A DNA stretch of 64,000 nucleotides from Rhizophlyctis rosea (Eukaryota > Chytridiomycota > Chytridiomycetes > Rhizophlyctidales > Rhizophlyctidaceae). The position numbers were made by a program, and so were the translations under genes. Location of the stretch: NCBI GenBank assembly GCA_027596075.1, contig JADGJC010000023.1, forward strand, positions 62,001 to 126,000, in the 5' to 3' direction. Numbering within the stretch: the stretch's first letter is position 1; each line of letters begins with the position of its first letter. A model generated the notes under the pieces. That model was not told the DNA's origin. It worked only from the letters and a program-made list of their open reading frames with translations, and did not search any database. Of the stretch, positions 11,601-24,082 are shown piece after piece.

Positions 11601-14600
11601 CAAAAGCAATGACTGGTGAAGGGCATAAATAGGGCATAACTAGTTGACGGCATCGCAGATAACATGCATGAGCTTTGGCGAGTCTCCCACATGGTCTTCA
11701 CCGTCAACAGTTTGAAGTAGTCAGCTCCATTTGGGAGAGAAGAAAAAGGTATACCCATCCTTGAATACGATGCCGCACGCCCAGATGTTTATTTTGAGCG
11801 GCAGGGGGAAGTCACGGGCAATAGTTGAAAATGCCTCAACAAACTTGAGTATTCTCACTTCATTTGGCGGGGATGGTTTGCAAGGTGTGTGGAATTGCTC
11901 TGACTACGCGGTCGACGCTGTCAACGTCGTACAATATGGATTCTCTCACTTCAAAGATTTCCATGAAGAATTCATGGTGGGGAATATGAGCGAATCAAGG
12001 ATACTGCGCTCAAATGATGTTGTGTCTGCAAAGAAGGTGAACTTCTCCAGCAAAAGAACATACGGACACTGTTTGATGAACTTTCGATCTGCTCTAGGGC
12101 AGTCGCTCTGGAGCGCAGGTCAACCACGTTGAGTTGTAAGGTGCAGGTGAGATTGGACGCTGATAAAGTGGGTCCCACCTCTTCACTGGTAGGTAGCGGT
12201 GCCGGTAAAAGGGCGCAGGTTGAAGCAATGGCGTGTGATATATTCAGGCATGCAGTACCACCTCCTTCTTCTGATGCACGTTCTGGAGACATTACAAACG
12301 TCAACAATGCACATATTGCGTCAAGCCGACCACCTTGGAATGAATTTTGAAACGGATCGATGAAAGCAAAAATGATCACCGATTCGGCAAACCCGGCCAA
12401 GTGTGCCCAAAAAGGCTCCAAAACCATGAGGTACTGGCAGATAGCTGGAGAAAGAATGCGCAACAAGTGATGGCTCAGATCGGACAGAACCTCGGCCGAT
12501 AAGCGATGAAGTTGTCCATTCAATGTTATTCTTAGCATCCATCTGAATCCACAGATCCAGATCCTTCTCACAGACTGAGCATCATGATCATACATTATGA
12601 ACACCCATGCGAAGTCTCAGATTGGCAAAAGGTAAATCGAACGCGCGCAATGTGATGTGCCAGGTCTCATTGAGGGGAATGATGCCCCACCACACCACGA
12701 TGGGACGGCCTGAATTGCCGGTCGTGAAGTCTGTAGCAAAACGTCGCCATGCTGGTCACGGACGTAATGGTCAGTCCCTTAACCCAGACGAAAGAAGACG
12801 GTAAACAATCAAACATCAAAGAACGCACTGACCGCGGCTGCAACAAAATAGCTGCCACCATTGTTAAAAAAAGAGTTTGTGTATCTCACATATTGCATGC
12901 GACCATTTGACGCGTCCCATTCGCGATGATGTTGAGCATCGCTCCCAGTTGAGCAGCTGTGACTTCCTTCACTTTATGTTACCACGTTGCGCCCAATCGC
13001 GCAGAAGTACCTAGTAGATGGATTTTATGCGCTCATATGTCCTTAATCCAAACTGGAGGGACCGGGGAGTCTGGGGCACAAACAGCAAAATTGACCCTTT
13101 CGATGTAGATGTCAGTGAGGGCAATTTTCAGAAGTCGATTCGATGAGACTCTTGGTATGCATGAGGTATCATCTTGAAGGATCACGGCAGGTCTCTTAAT
13201 AATTGGCGTACTCGTGCAATATCTTTTCTCAACCTGAGGCACTTTACTAGCAGGCAATGTCACCTGATCTTCGAAAATGGTGGACCGGTCTTCCGCAAAA
13301 TCAGCTAAAATCGTGCAATTCGTCCATATTCGAGGTTGAAAAGAAACGACGATTGCCCAGTTCCATCACTGCCATGTTCATTCAGTTCATTCTTGCGGTT
13401 CAGATCTCCGTCCATAGGCTCATTTTCCAATCACACTACATCAGGTTAGCAAGATGAATATTATAGTATGAATAGGGGCAACTGCTATTGATTGTATCCT
13501 CAGAAGCTCAGCGTAGACGTGTCGGCACTTCAGTACATGAAATACAACATGATTGCAATGACAGTATCGGGGTTTCCGCACAGCGCGGCCATGTTGATCT
13601 ACACCTGATGAAGAGACGGCAACCATGTTGAACCTGAAATCATCGAAAAAGTCAACAGCAAGGATCTACCCCCTGAAAGGCAGATAGGGGGCAGTCCCTA
13701 CTATGCCTGATCTCAAACCAAGTTCTGACAATGACCGAGGCGGTCTGAGTACACGCATACCGTGTGTGCCTCACCTCTCAACCGCGATTTCGTGGTATGC
13801 TCCACAAGGAACTGTTTGTGAGGTAAAAAAGGAATATTCTCGACATGGTACTAAACCTGATCACTCATCAATGAACTGAACTGAGGCCACCAACTCGACA
13901 AGATCCGAATCTTTGCGTCGCATTACGCACACGGACCTGACATTCTATGGGAGCAAAGTTTTCACGTCAAAGGAAATATATTATGGCAAACCTTCGCGAC
14001 AATACGCGCTGTTCTCGAATCTGACGGCTTGAGATGCAGGATCCATATTTTGAACATTCATCATGGTTGGCACGAATGGGAAAAAAGGAATTTAGACAAT
14101 GGCGAGGGAAATGCAAGTGTGTCTGCCAGCAGCAGACAAAGCGATGTGCACGAAGTTCAATGGATCTCCGACTCAGATCGCAGCATCTTACAGCAGATGA
14201 TTTCCGGTTGTACGAAAGGAAAGTGTATGAACAACCGCCATCGTTAAACTGTACGCATGCGGCGAATGGGTTGACGGGTATGAGAAAGGGAGGCGAGGGA
14301 GAACTGCATTTGCATGTTTACAGTTGATCTTTGACTCTGCCGAAACTGCCGGGATTGTGGGATCTCCCAAAAAAAGATCCAGAAGAGGGATTCTCCGACT
14401 GAAGGGAGCGAGTGTCGATGCTTGAAAGTGCCCCCCAATACGCTTGTGCTTGCATCGCGTCTTGACAGAGTGGAGTAATGCTTTTCTACCCTGTGCTTGC
14501 CCGATTTGGACCTTTCAGACTCCCTGACGTAACGTAACAATCACAACGAGTCTGAAAAAGTGTTCCCATTCCAACTCTTGGTCGTTGTATATTACTCACG

Positions 14601-17192
14601 GTTCTGCTACCGATGCATCATCCTTTGCAGTTCAATCAGAGATATGCATAGCGAAACGTTATGTTTATTTTGTCATCGTGCAGGAGAGGGTGTCAGTCTT
14701 GTGAGGTGACGAGGGGCTGAAATGTGATTTGTGAAAGGGGGTTGTGAACTCCATAACGGAAAGTGCGGAAGTCGGTACAGCGTAAATGAAGCCGAAGCTG
14801 TTGGATTAATCTTCCGGTAGATATGAGAACTTCTCTTTGAGCGGTTCTGTTGCTTCCAAAGAACCAGATATGACGAATTCTTCAATGCCGCTCTCAGTTA
14901 CTTTTGTTGCTCCTTTGAGTGGCAAGAGATGGCCGATTATTAACCTCTTGCATGGCCCAGCTCAGCTCGCAATGATATGCCATTCGATCTTACTAGTTAA
15001 AAAAATCTACAATGTCTAACGATATTGTGCGTCGTGCGTTTCCAGACAGCTAGCACTTTCAAGACAGTGTGCGTAAACTGCGAATCATATGTACAAGTCT
15101 GGATTTGCCTACCTTGCGGATCTGTGGGCAGAGATGCCTCGCAAACAATAGTGTACAATTTGTCCAGTCTTCTAGGAATAGCCAAAGCGGCCTGATGATC
15201 TGCATGGTATTGCAAGACATATTGAAAGCTTCCTGATTCCACTATCTACAACTTTACATGAAGCCGAGCGTGTAGTGCGTCAAAGTTCCGAGGTCGTCAG
15301 TATATCAAAAACCGCAAAAGCTGGCACGGTCAGTGTACCAAGGGCATGCCGCATCTCGGCACTCATAGTGTCCTGGACCACTGTCGACAGCTGCTTCTTT
15401 GCCTTGAAATATTTGCCAGAAGTTCCTGATTTCACATTGTAAGTAGTCCATTTATGTTCCCCAGAAAACCAAACGCCAACCAATGTTCATATCTTGTCGG
15501 ATGCATAAGAACGAAGATATGGGCCAAGACATCAGATTACAGAAGGCGGTATTCAGATGTGATAGGTGAATAGAACATTATACAGTGTTGTGAGGGAAAC
15601 AATTCATCCATATCCCGATTTAGTTCATACCGCACCGAGTTACGTCAGTTCGGCTTTTTGGTACTTCAATTGATGGAGGAAAACCCCCCATGATTATCAA
15701 ATCGGAGTAGCCGGGCTTTCAAATGGGAGAGAGAGATGATCGCATACTGTATGCCGTGCACAAGTGATCAAATGGTTCTCATTATGTGCTGTAACCTACG
15801 GATGAAAGAAGTCTCTAGGCGTGAAGGGAGTCGCGGCGCAAGCTCGGGCGCAAAACAAGCGATACAGCCGGCAGTCAATCAGAGCCGGATGTGCTATGAG
15901 ACTGTAAAGGTCGATTGACACCCGCACCAATAATGAACCTGGTCACTTATGTAGACCAGGAAATCTCTCTGGAGAATGAGATTGGGGGAAGTTGCAACTT
16001 CCGAAAGCAGGACATTTGGAATGCATTGATGCTGCCATTCCAAGATTTGACGCGCTTCAGGGTCCTATGACGGCCATGACTGTGCCGTCGCTATGACTCC
16101 GTCAAATTTGAAATACATGAATAGCAAATATCATCTCTACCCGGTAACATATGGAGATACCAATCAGTATGCCATCAACTTATTCTCATCATGCAGAGCG
16201 ACGGTGATTCAGACATGGAGCATGTATTGATATCATATTTTGTCTTTTCGGTTGCTCAATGTACAAATATTCGGGCCGTTGCATTCATCGAAAGTGTCCT
16301 CGCCGAGTGAATGCCGATCCGGGTTCCGACAATATTCTCGATAGTCGTTTCCTGCTTTAACAACTATATTTCTGCTTGGACGGCACTCAAGACGATGATG
16401 GCCCACTGGACTTGGCTTCCAAGCTTCGGTTTTCGGTGTGCTGGACACTTCACACCGAGTCCCTGGATTTGGGAGGAATTCCCAGCCGAAAGCAATAATC
16501 TGGTCCATAAAAAGAGAATCATAGGCATTTTGGTATATCTATCATTGCCCAGATGCATTACATTAAAATCCAATTTTACAAAAAATGTCATTGTCCACCC
16601 ACCCGAAAGTTTCATATGGCTATTTTTGGGTTGGCAATATGGGTGGCATCCGAACTTGCTGGCTAGCTCCTTAGCTGACGGCGATAGAACCTTCGAGATA
16701 TCGTTGCTATTGGATGCGCGGATCACGAGACATAGGGCCCAGGCTTCGGGTTGGGCTTTGTATGCTTGGGTGGCTGCACCTCCTTTGTTTCAAATTGTTC
16801 CCGGAAGGCTGAAAACTAAGCCCGCGAGGCTTACCAATTGGCTTGTAAGTAGGCTTTGACAAGTTACTGCGCCATAGGGCCCCCTGTGCGGCTCACCTGC
16901 AACAAGCATGGGTCACGAATGGGCCCCAATGGAAGAAAGGAGGCACAGAATGACGGCAACCACAAAGTCGGATGACAGACGGCCCCAAATCACACACCTC
17001 AAAAGGATCGCAAGCCCACAACCCACACCACACCCCCAGCAACCAGAAAACAGACCACGCTCACTCTCCTTTCTCTCTTCAACCTCATTTCCCACACATC
17101 GGTTCCCACGCATAATCTACCCGCTCTCACACCACTGAAGGCGTTCACAACCAACCTCTCTTCCCACTCTCCCATCTCACGCAAACACACAA
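8610..17192. other. 8.6-kb gene-poor block with unassigned coding-like fragments
   Basis: No gene can be assigned here. Several minus-strand stretches nevertheless look protein-coding: a 210-codon open frame at 11972-12604, a ~108-codon open stretch at about 13033-13356, a segment ending in a GTGAGA donor at about 12890, and frames at 14997-15242 and 15280-15483. A plus-strand ATG frame of 182 codons lies at 16311-16859. Some contain hydrophobic, membrane-like segments. They do not join into one convincing reading frame, so the block may hold a many-exon membrane protein gene, a decayed gene, or chance frames. The last ~150 bases before 17193 are CT/CA-rich and probably the UBC4 promoter. Confidence 0.4.
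11972..12604 (-). CDS. Hypothetical protein, possible membrane-protein exon
   Basis: This 210-codon open frame is the longest in the 8.6-kb gap. It contains hydrophobic stretches (AGFAESVIIFAFID, LDAICALLTFVM) and a potential donor (GTAATG) after the second one, so the true exon may end there. I recognise no family. A frame this long is uncommon by chance at about 50% GC, but no neighbouring exons could be joined to it securely. Treat it as a hypothesis. Confidence 0.25.
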   Translation of the reverse strand: MFIMYDHDAQSVRRIWICGFRWMLRITLNGQLHRLSAEVLSDLSHHLLRILSPAICQYLMVLEPFWAHLAGFAESVIIFAFIDPFQNSFQGGRLDAICALLTFVMSPERASEEGGGTACLNISHAIASTCALLPAPLPTSEEVGPTLSASNLTCTLQLNVVDLRSRATALEQIESSSNSVRMFFCWRSSPSLQTQHHLSAVSLIRSYSPP

Positions 17193-18319
<1,127 letters not shown>

Positions 18320-20058
18320 CGACACCGCAAACAGGAGAAAACGTATCAATGATATACCTCGCAAGGCAGCACGCACGGGGCGTCCTCTTGTTCTGTTGTT
18401 GGGTCGTGGCACACATTCATATGTCGATTGGAGATTGGAGTCGAAATTCATTTTTTAGCTAGGGATGCTTGCTAGCGCGTGGGGTGGGAAGTGTGTGTAT
18501 TATTTCCTTCAATGTGAAAAATTTGGGTTCTATTGCATTTTATGCGGTTATTGTGTTGGTTGGTGTTGTGACATATGCAATACGGTCATGGCATGGCATT
18601 TTGTCGCTTGTTGACGTTGACTTACTGGCAGCGCGGGTGACATTGGCAATCCTTACATGCCTTCTATCCAAAGTCTTTTCTCTGGGCATGCTAGATCGAG
18701 CAAAGTATTTGCTGAGCAAAGCATGTTAATTGCTACCTGTCGCATTCGAAGTTCTTGCGCGATAGATCGCAGGACATTCAACCGCAAGAACCTTTCTTCG
18801 CACCCCATGAGTTTATTTTTTGGCCCACCGCCAATTGGTGCGTGTATCCACTTGCCTCGAAAAAAACAAGAAACTCGGAATGCATTCGCTCAGGAGGACA
18901 ATACATTCGTGCAAAGTCGGCAAACCAACGAAGGTTGGCTGTTGGGTTGGAATCTGAAGCTTTTCGTTATGGAGCTACTTTTATGCCACTCGATTTCGCT
19001 ATGGCTTGTGAAAGTAGGAACCAACTTTGAGGAATCTGTCATGCGGGTTTCTATTCCGTCATTTCTTGGGATATGCATTGATTCTTCGTCACATCAATAC
19101 ATCATTGAATCTGATCATCATATGGCTATATCATCTGCGGATTGTCATATTACTTCTCATTGCATCTCAAGTAAAGTGTTTATGAATATTTGTTATCGAG
19201 ATGCGAGAGCTCCCTGATGGTCGGTCGATCAGGACTTGAGCGCTTGAGCCGTATGGGACGTGTGTGCAAAGTGTTTGTTATTGCGAAACTGGGTGGAGGT
19301 ACTATTGATCGCACCACGCACAAATGCAAAGAACTCGAACTACGAAGCAAGGGCATTGAACCGTATTTTGCAATGCAGAAACCAATCGCGATGGCCGGAT
19401 CAGTTGATTTTGTGTGAAACTCACAAATGTGTAGATGGCACCGTTCATGATGCTGGCACATTCAGTCCATAGCTTTCACTACGAGTATCGAAAAAATAAT
19501 TTGGAACGGGGACGGATGGTACTCATCATTTGCATTTGGCAATTTGCATGAGGGAGTTGAGGGCATGACGTTGATTCCCAACTGGAGCAAAATTCCCAGA
19601 AAAAGTTCCTCGATATGGATACTAGATCCGTGCTTTTTCACTTCCCATCTTTCCACTCAAGCACTGTTTTCAGGCTTACTTTGCTTACTCAGTGGCTGCT
19701 TGTCACAGCTGTGGGAATTGTTGGAAAGCAGATACTGCAGATCTGCGTTAGGGCAGAACTGGCAGAACTTACTGAACTTCTCAGGGTCCAAAACGCGTAC
19801 TCACAAATCAGGTCTGGGATCACTCACCATCATTGTGTGGCTTGGCCTGTTTCCGACTCCCACCGCACTTTCAACGCAGATCTGCTTTCCAGGGTTTCCC
19901 ATTATCCCCATCTCGCAAAGCCACGAAAAACACGTCCACGTCTACACAACGACCAAATAAAACTACGTACACACACCGGAAGCTGTTACCCACCCACCAA
20001 ACACGGTCACGTTTACACAACGGAAGTGGTAATTCTTCATCACACACAACACAAAACC
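18320..20058. other. Intergenic region; contains one copy of a dispersed element
   Basis: There is no supported gene. The first part is the UBC4 3' flank and contains the element described at 18461-18545. A reading frame continuous with the downstream F-box gene is open from an ATG at 19615, but the 148-codon extension shows no domain, and a CA/AC-rich leader lies just before the better start at 20059. Confidence 0.5.
18461..18545 (+). repeat. Dispersed ~80-bp element, copy A (UBC4 3' flank)
   Basis: It starts GGGATGCTTGCTAGCG and continues through GTGGGGTGGGAA to AAAATTTGGGTT. It matches copy B at 21430-21510, with only scattered substitutions and small indels. It lies about 140 nt after the UBC4 stop. 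Confidence 0.8.
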
Positions 20059-21369
20059 ATGTCCAAAACGGCCCCCAACCACGACGTCCTCATAACAATC
20101 TTCGCCACCTTTCCCGTGCCAACTCTCCTCCGCTGCGAACAAGTCTGCCGCCAGTGGTGTGACATCAGTCGGAAGGAGACCGCGGCGATCTGGAAACCAA
20201 AGCTCGTCACTGCGTTTCCGGACGGGTGTTTGCCTGTGCTTTGGGGACGTGAGAACTGGCGGGACGTGGTTTGCTTGTGGTGGGCGTGGGGAAGACCTTG
20301 GACGCCGGAGGTCCGCTTCGTAAGACCGGAAGATCCTTTCCAGTTTGGGATAACAAAAGCAGTGCCGGCGAATGTTGAGGAGGAGGGAATGGATGTTATT
20401 ACCGACTCGGTGTCTGTTCTGGGAATCCAAAGCGGGAAAATTCTGACCGCTGAGGACCTCTCCCGGGACGTCAGTCAGCACGGGCAAATACACCTCGTAC
20501 GTCACGCAAACCTTCCTGTCTCTTGCCCCTTTGAGCCCTACCGACCCGGGGACGCACTCACACACTGTCGAGACATTACTCTTCGTCACGCACCCCGTCG
20601 CATGGAAGTTCCCCCACCCCAAAATGCGTACACTCTCCTGAGAGCCTCCGACACCACATCATCATCACCACGCGAGTTGGTGGCGACAAGGGACCCTATC
20701 GCATTCAACGAAACGTTGATTGCCCTTTTTGCGGTTCCCAGTGCCACATTGCACCCTCTTGACCCGTATACGATCAAACTCTGCAGGCTAGCCGACATGA
20801 AGACCATTGCGACCACGACCGTTGATTTGAGCTTTTCATCCACTTCCAACGGTGCCTTCATAATGACCCGATTCAACCTCATCATCCGCGATTCCGCCCT
20901 CTCTCCTTCCGGAATCGTCTTCAACTTGAAAATTTTCTCTCTCCGCGATCTTAGCTATTTGTACAAAGTCACGCTCCCCTTCCAACTTGAGCTAGATATC
21001 CTTCCGTTGAACACCGGCAACATAGGCCTAAAAAGCCGTCGCACCCGCTACGAAACCTTCGAAGCGTTCACGGAACCGTACGAGAATGTGTTTGGTGCTA
21101 GCCCAAGAATCCTCGACGCCTTGTCACGGGAACTGATCTCAATTGAAACATGGGAAAAGAAGCGAGGGAAGGACACGGTTGTGCGGTCACGATGTTGGGA
21201 AGTTGGAGCAGACGGGAAGCGCACCGGACGGCCGGGTTTGGATAGGTTTGTGTGGTGGCGTAGAAGTACTCCTGAACTCGAGGAGGGTATGAAGAAGGCG
21301 GCGGATATGGAGAGAATGGAGGGGAGTGTTTGGGTTTACGATCGTTGGAAGGGTTTCTGTCGGATTTGA
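20059..21369 (+). CDS. F-box-like protein, single exon
   Basis: An uninterrupted frame of 436 residues starts MSKTAPNHDVLITIFATFPV and continues TLLRCEQVCRQWCDI. This is an F-box pattern (L-x-x-I-F...L-x-C-x-x-V-C-x-x-W). The rest is a 380-residue region without a motif I can name, ending in a Trp-rich stretch (GSVWVYDRWKGFCRI). F-box proteins recruit substrates to Skp1-Cullin-F-box ubiquitin ligases; the substrate here is unknown. The start at 20059 places the F-box at the N-terminus and follows a CA-rich leader. An in-frame ATG at 19615 would add 148 residues that do not look conserved. Unlike its neighbours, it has no intron. Confidence 0.75.
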   Translation: MSKTAPNHDVLITIFATFPVPTLLRCEQVCRQWCDISRKETAAIWKPKLVTAFPDGCLPVLWGRENWRDVVCLWWAWGRPWTPEVRFVRPEDPFQFGITKAVPANVEEEGMDVITDSVSVLGIQSGKILTAEDLSRDVSQHGQIHLVRHANLPVSCPFEPYRPGDALTHCRDITLRHAPRRMEVPPPQNAYTLLRASDTTSSSPRELVATRDPIAFNETLIALFAVPSATLHPLDPYTIKLCRLADMKTIATTTVDLSFSSTSNGAFIMTRFNLIIRDSALSPSGIVFNLKIFSLRDLSYLYKVTLPFQLELDILPLNTGNIGLKSRRTRYETFEAFTEPYENVFGASPRILDALSRELISIETWEKKRGKDTVVRSRCWEVGADGKRTGRPGLDRFVWWRRSTPELEEGMKKAADMERMEGSVWVYDRWKGFCRI

Positions 21370-21429
21370 AAGTGACGAAGGGAGGGAACATTCTGGATGG
21401 AGTTTGAGGAGGAGGAGAGGAAGTGGCGG

Positions 21430-21510
21430 AGGGATGCTTGCTAGCGTGTGGGGTGGGAACTGTGTGTACTATCTTCTTCAATAGGAAAATTTGGGTTTTC
21501 ATTGTATTAC
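21430..21510 (+). repeat. Dispersed ~80-bp element, copy B (F-box gene 3' flank)
   Basis: It starts GGGATGCTTGCTAGCG and continues TGTGGGGTGGGAA to AAAATTTGGGTT, matching copy A at 18461-18545. It begins about 60 nt after the stop codon of the F-box gene. Confidence 0.8.
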
Positions 21511-21948
21511 TTTTTGGTCGCATACTATTGCGTGATGCACCTTCGCGTGACGGTTTTGTGGGACGCATTGCATGTCGGGAGATACTCGACAGTTAGCTGC
21601 TGTCTACCTGAAACGGGCAAGAACATCATCTCATACCGATTCGCAATCTCTGTTTTGATGATTTCTGTTTGAATGTCATACTTTTTGATTGCGCATGGTA
21701 CAGTTGTGTGTGATGGGCGACGGCATGAGTGGAAATATTGAATGAATCCCAAAGTCTCGTGGCTTGCAATCGTCGCTCTCATCGCGATAATGATCATGAT
21801 CAAGAGGAGTGTCATCCTAACTTCACCCCAAACTGCGACTCTCTTGTCCACCAAAGCCCTTTCTCACACCAATATCCAGAAGTGCGATCAAAACCTCATC
21901 CCAAACATAAACGTCCTTTGCGATCAGCTCAGTGTTGCTATTGAAACA

Positions 21949-22092
21949 ATGACGACACTGCAAACCCTACCAATTGAACTATTAGTGTTCATCATCTCCT
22001 TCGTCCACCCTTCCCAGCCTGCGCAATATTCCTTCTTCCGACAATTCGAGCGAGCGACTAGAACTTTCAGAGAAGCTACATTTATGCGGTAA
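21949..22092 (+). pseudogene. F-box stub: truncated F-box remnant
   Basis: A 47-residue frame begins MTTLQTLPIELLVFIISFVH and contains an F-box helix pattern, then stops after REATFMR. No continuation was found downstream, where the next 700 bases hold no matching frame. It sits between two F-box-type genes, so it is most simply a truncated paralogue. A very short real protein, or a first exon whose partner I missed, is possible. Confidence 0.45.
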
Positions 22093-22847
22093 AGATCCTG
22101 TATTCACGGGGTAGCGGCGGACCTTGTTGGCTTGTTGGTGTAGATTTTTGATGACCTTGATTGAGTAGCCAAACGGGGCATGTCATTGTGCATCCAATAG
22201 ACTTTCAGAATCAAACATGCCATGACCTTTTGCTGAAGCATGTACTCGAAAGGTGTGCATATTCTTTCTTCGGCGTTCTTCAATATATGTAGGAGGTGTA
22301 TGTAGAGAAGCTTTTCAAACATGTCATTGGTCTGTTGCTGTGCGTTCTTTGTGCTGCAGGTTGTCCATATGTTCACGAAGTTGTTATTGTGGACCTTGGT
22401 TTGACGTATTCATTAAATTTGCCATAATTTGCCATCTTCACTATGGACCCTGGCGTGAACGACCTGTGACGTCACGCGAGCTGTGACCTGAGCCCTGGGA
22501 CTCATCTGATTTGACTATATGTGGATTGTTGCTCCCTCAACCAACTTTGTCCGTCTGAATTCCATTTTTCAACTTTGAATAGCCCACTGCACTGCCTAGG
22601 TATCTGGGCACCCACATTCCTTTCACGACTTGTTACCACACTTGTTCTCGCTCGCAGTTGACACTGTATGCTTCTATACCTTGCAGCTACAGATTGTATC
22701 GGAAGGACAACAGATTCAGACGGGACCTGATCGCCACCAACTGTAGGGTGACCCATCTAATTCAAGCATACCAACCATCGGCATCGCAATAACACATCCC
22801 AACCACAAAAACACCCACACCAAAAACCCGACCATCTTCAGACGTCA
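22093..22847. other. Intergenic region, nothing identified
   Basis: Only short overlapping frames are seen. The final ~60 bases (AACACATCCCAACCACAAAA-type sequence) look like a fungal 5' leader for the gene at 22848. Confidence 0.5.
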
Positions 22848-24082
22848 ATGAGCTACCGAACGACAGTCCAGCACTTGCCACTCGAGGACTTGGTCCGTAT
22901 CGCCGGTTACGTTCGTCGTTTTGACATTTATGATCGTCATCATCAACGACTGGCCAGGGTGGACAGGGGTTTCCGCACAGCATCCTTCCTCCTACATCCC
23001 GGCGATACGCTATCCGAGTTCCGTACCGAATCTGCCCTCCTTGTTGGTCTCAAAGACCCGCAGCGGATCATGCATTTGCGGAGCTTGACATTGATGACGG
23101 GTCCAGGAGCTCCATTCAACCGGCATGTTCTAAACGTCATCAATGTGTCGGCTTTGCGGGTGTTGTCGTTGGACGACAACGGTGATCTGCTTCCTATCAT
23201 TGCGGCGGGGTTTTCGCAGGTTAAGAAGCGGTTTCAACTTCAAACTTTCACACTCTACACCGCCGGCATTGCGGACCCACAATTATGGCCAGATCTGCAG
23301 CACGTCACTGACGCTCTTGCCGGCTCGCCGTTGTGTGAATTGGTTCTTACATCAGACGCTGACGTTCCTGAAGTCGCGAGTCATTGCCACCTAAACCTGA
23401 GCGACACGTTTCATCTTCTCGAGTCTGTTACCCTCACGTCCCAATTCGTGTTCGACGACCTAGCGGCCTCGGCTCCAAACCTTCGCACCCTAACCATCGA
23501 CCATGGCAAACGTGCCGACACCATCCCATACCCAACAGACCACATCGCCATCGCTAATCTCGACGAATTCGCATACGTAGGCGACGGCTGGGTCGAAGCA
23601 ATCAGTAATCTCCCTTCCTCAACACGCGACACCCTAAAATCCCTCAACATCCGATCGTACCAAAACAACCTAAACGACAATCTCGCCTCCCTCCTTCCTC
23701 ACATCCGCCACATTCAGAACTTCCGCATTTGCCCTCGGTCGTATGTCTTTCCCAAAAACAGTCATTCCGTCAAGCTCGCCACTTTGAAGCACATGCTTCA
23801 ACTGTGCCAGTAGTTCAACGGTTTAGGTCCCACTGCAGCCGTCAGTGCCTCCACCATCCGTTGGTGAGGGTGGATGTACCACTGTACGATTACAACCCGG
23901 ACGGATTGATAGAAGCCATCAAGCTATGTGCTAGTGTGGAGGGCGTTAGTTTGGTGCTTGCAAAGAAGAGTGAGGATTATGAGGTGGCTCGAGTTAGGAG
24001 GGAGACGCGTACACCGGTGGGTTTCAGGGGGGTGTGGGATTTGGATCGTGAAATCAAGGCGGATGACGAGGACGATGAATAG
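22848..24082 (+). CDS. F-box/LRR-like protein, two exons
   Basis: Exon 1 (22848-23740) and exon 2 (23839-24082) are joined across a 98-nt GTATGT...CTGCAG intron and give 378 residues. Without this intron the frame would seem to stop at 23813. Splicing restores a continuous frame into HHPLVRVDVPLYDYNP. The N-terminus (VQHLPLEDLVRIAGYVRRFD) resembles an F-box-type helix. The middle holds irregular leucine-rich stretches (LRVLSLDDNG, LCELVLTSDA, LLESVTLTSQ, LRTLTIDHGK) spaced as in LRR-type F-box proteins. The C-terminus is acidic (ADDEDDE). A substrate-recognition role in an SCF ubiquitin ligase is inferred from architecture only. Confidence 0.72.

Noticed and set aside
11030..16095. TGACTGTGCCGTCG occurring near 11034 and 16079
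   Set aside because: A shared 14-mer is expected several times by chance in 64 kb, and the flanks do not align.
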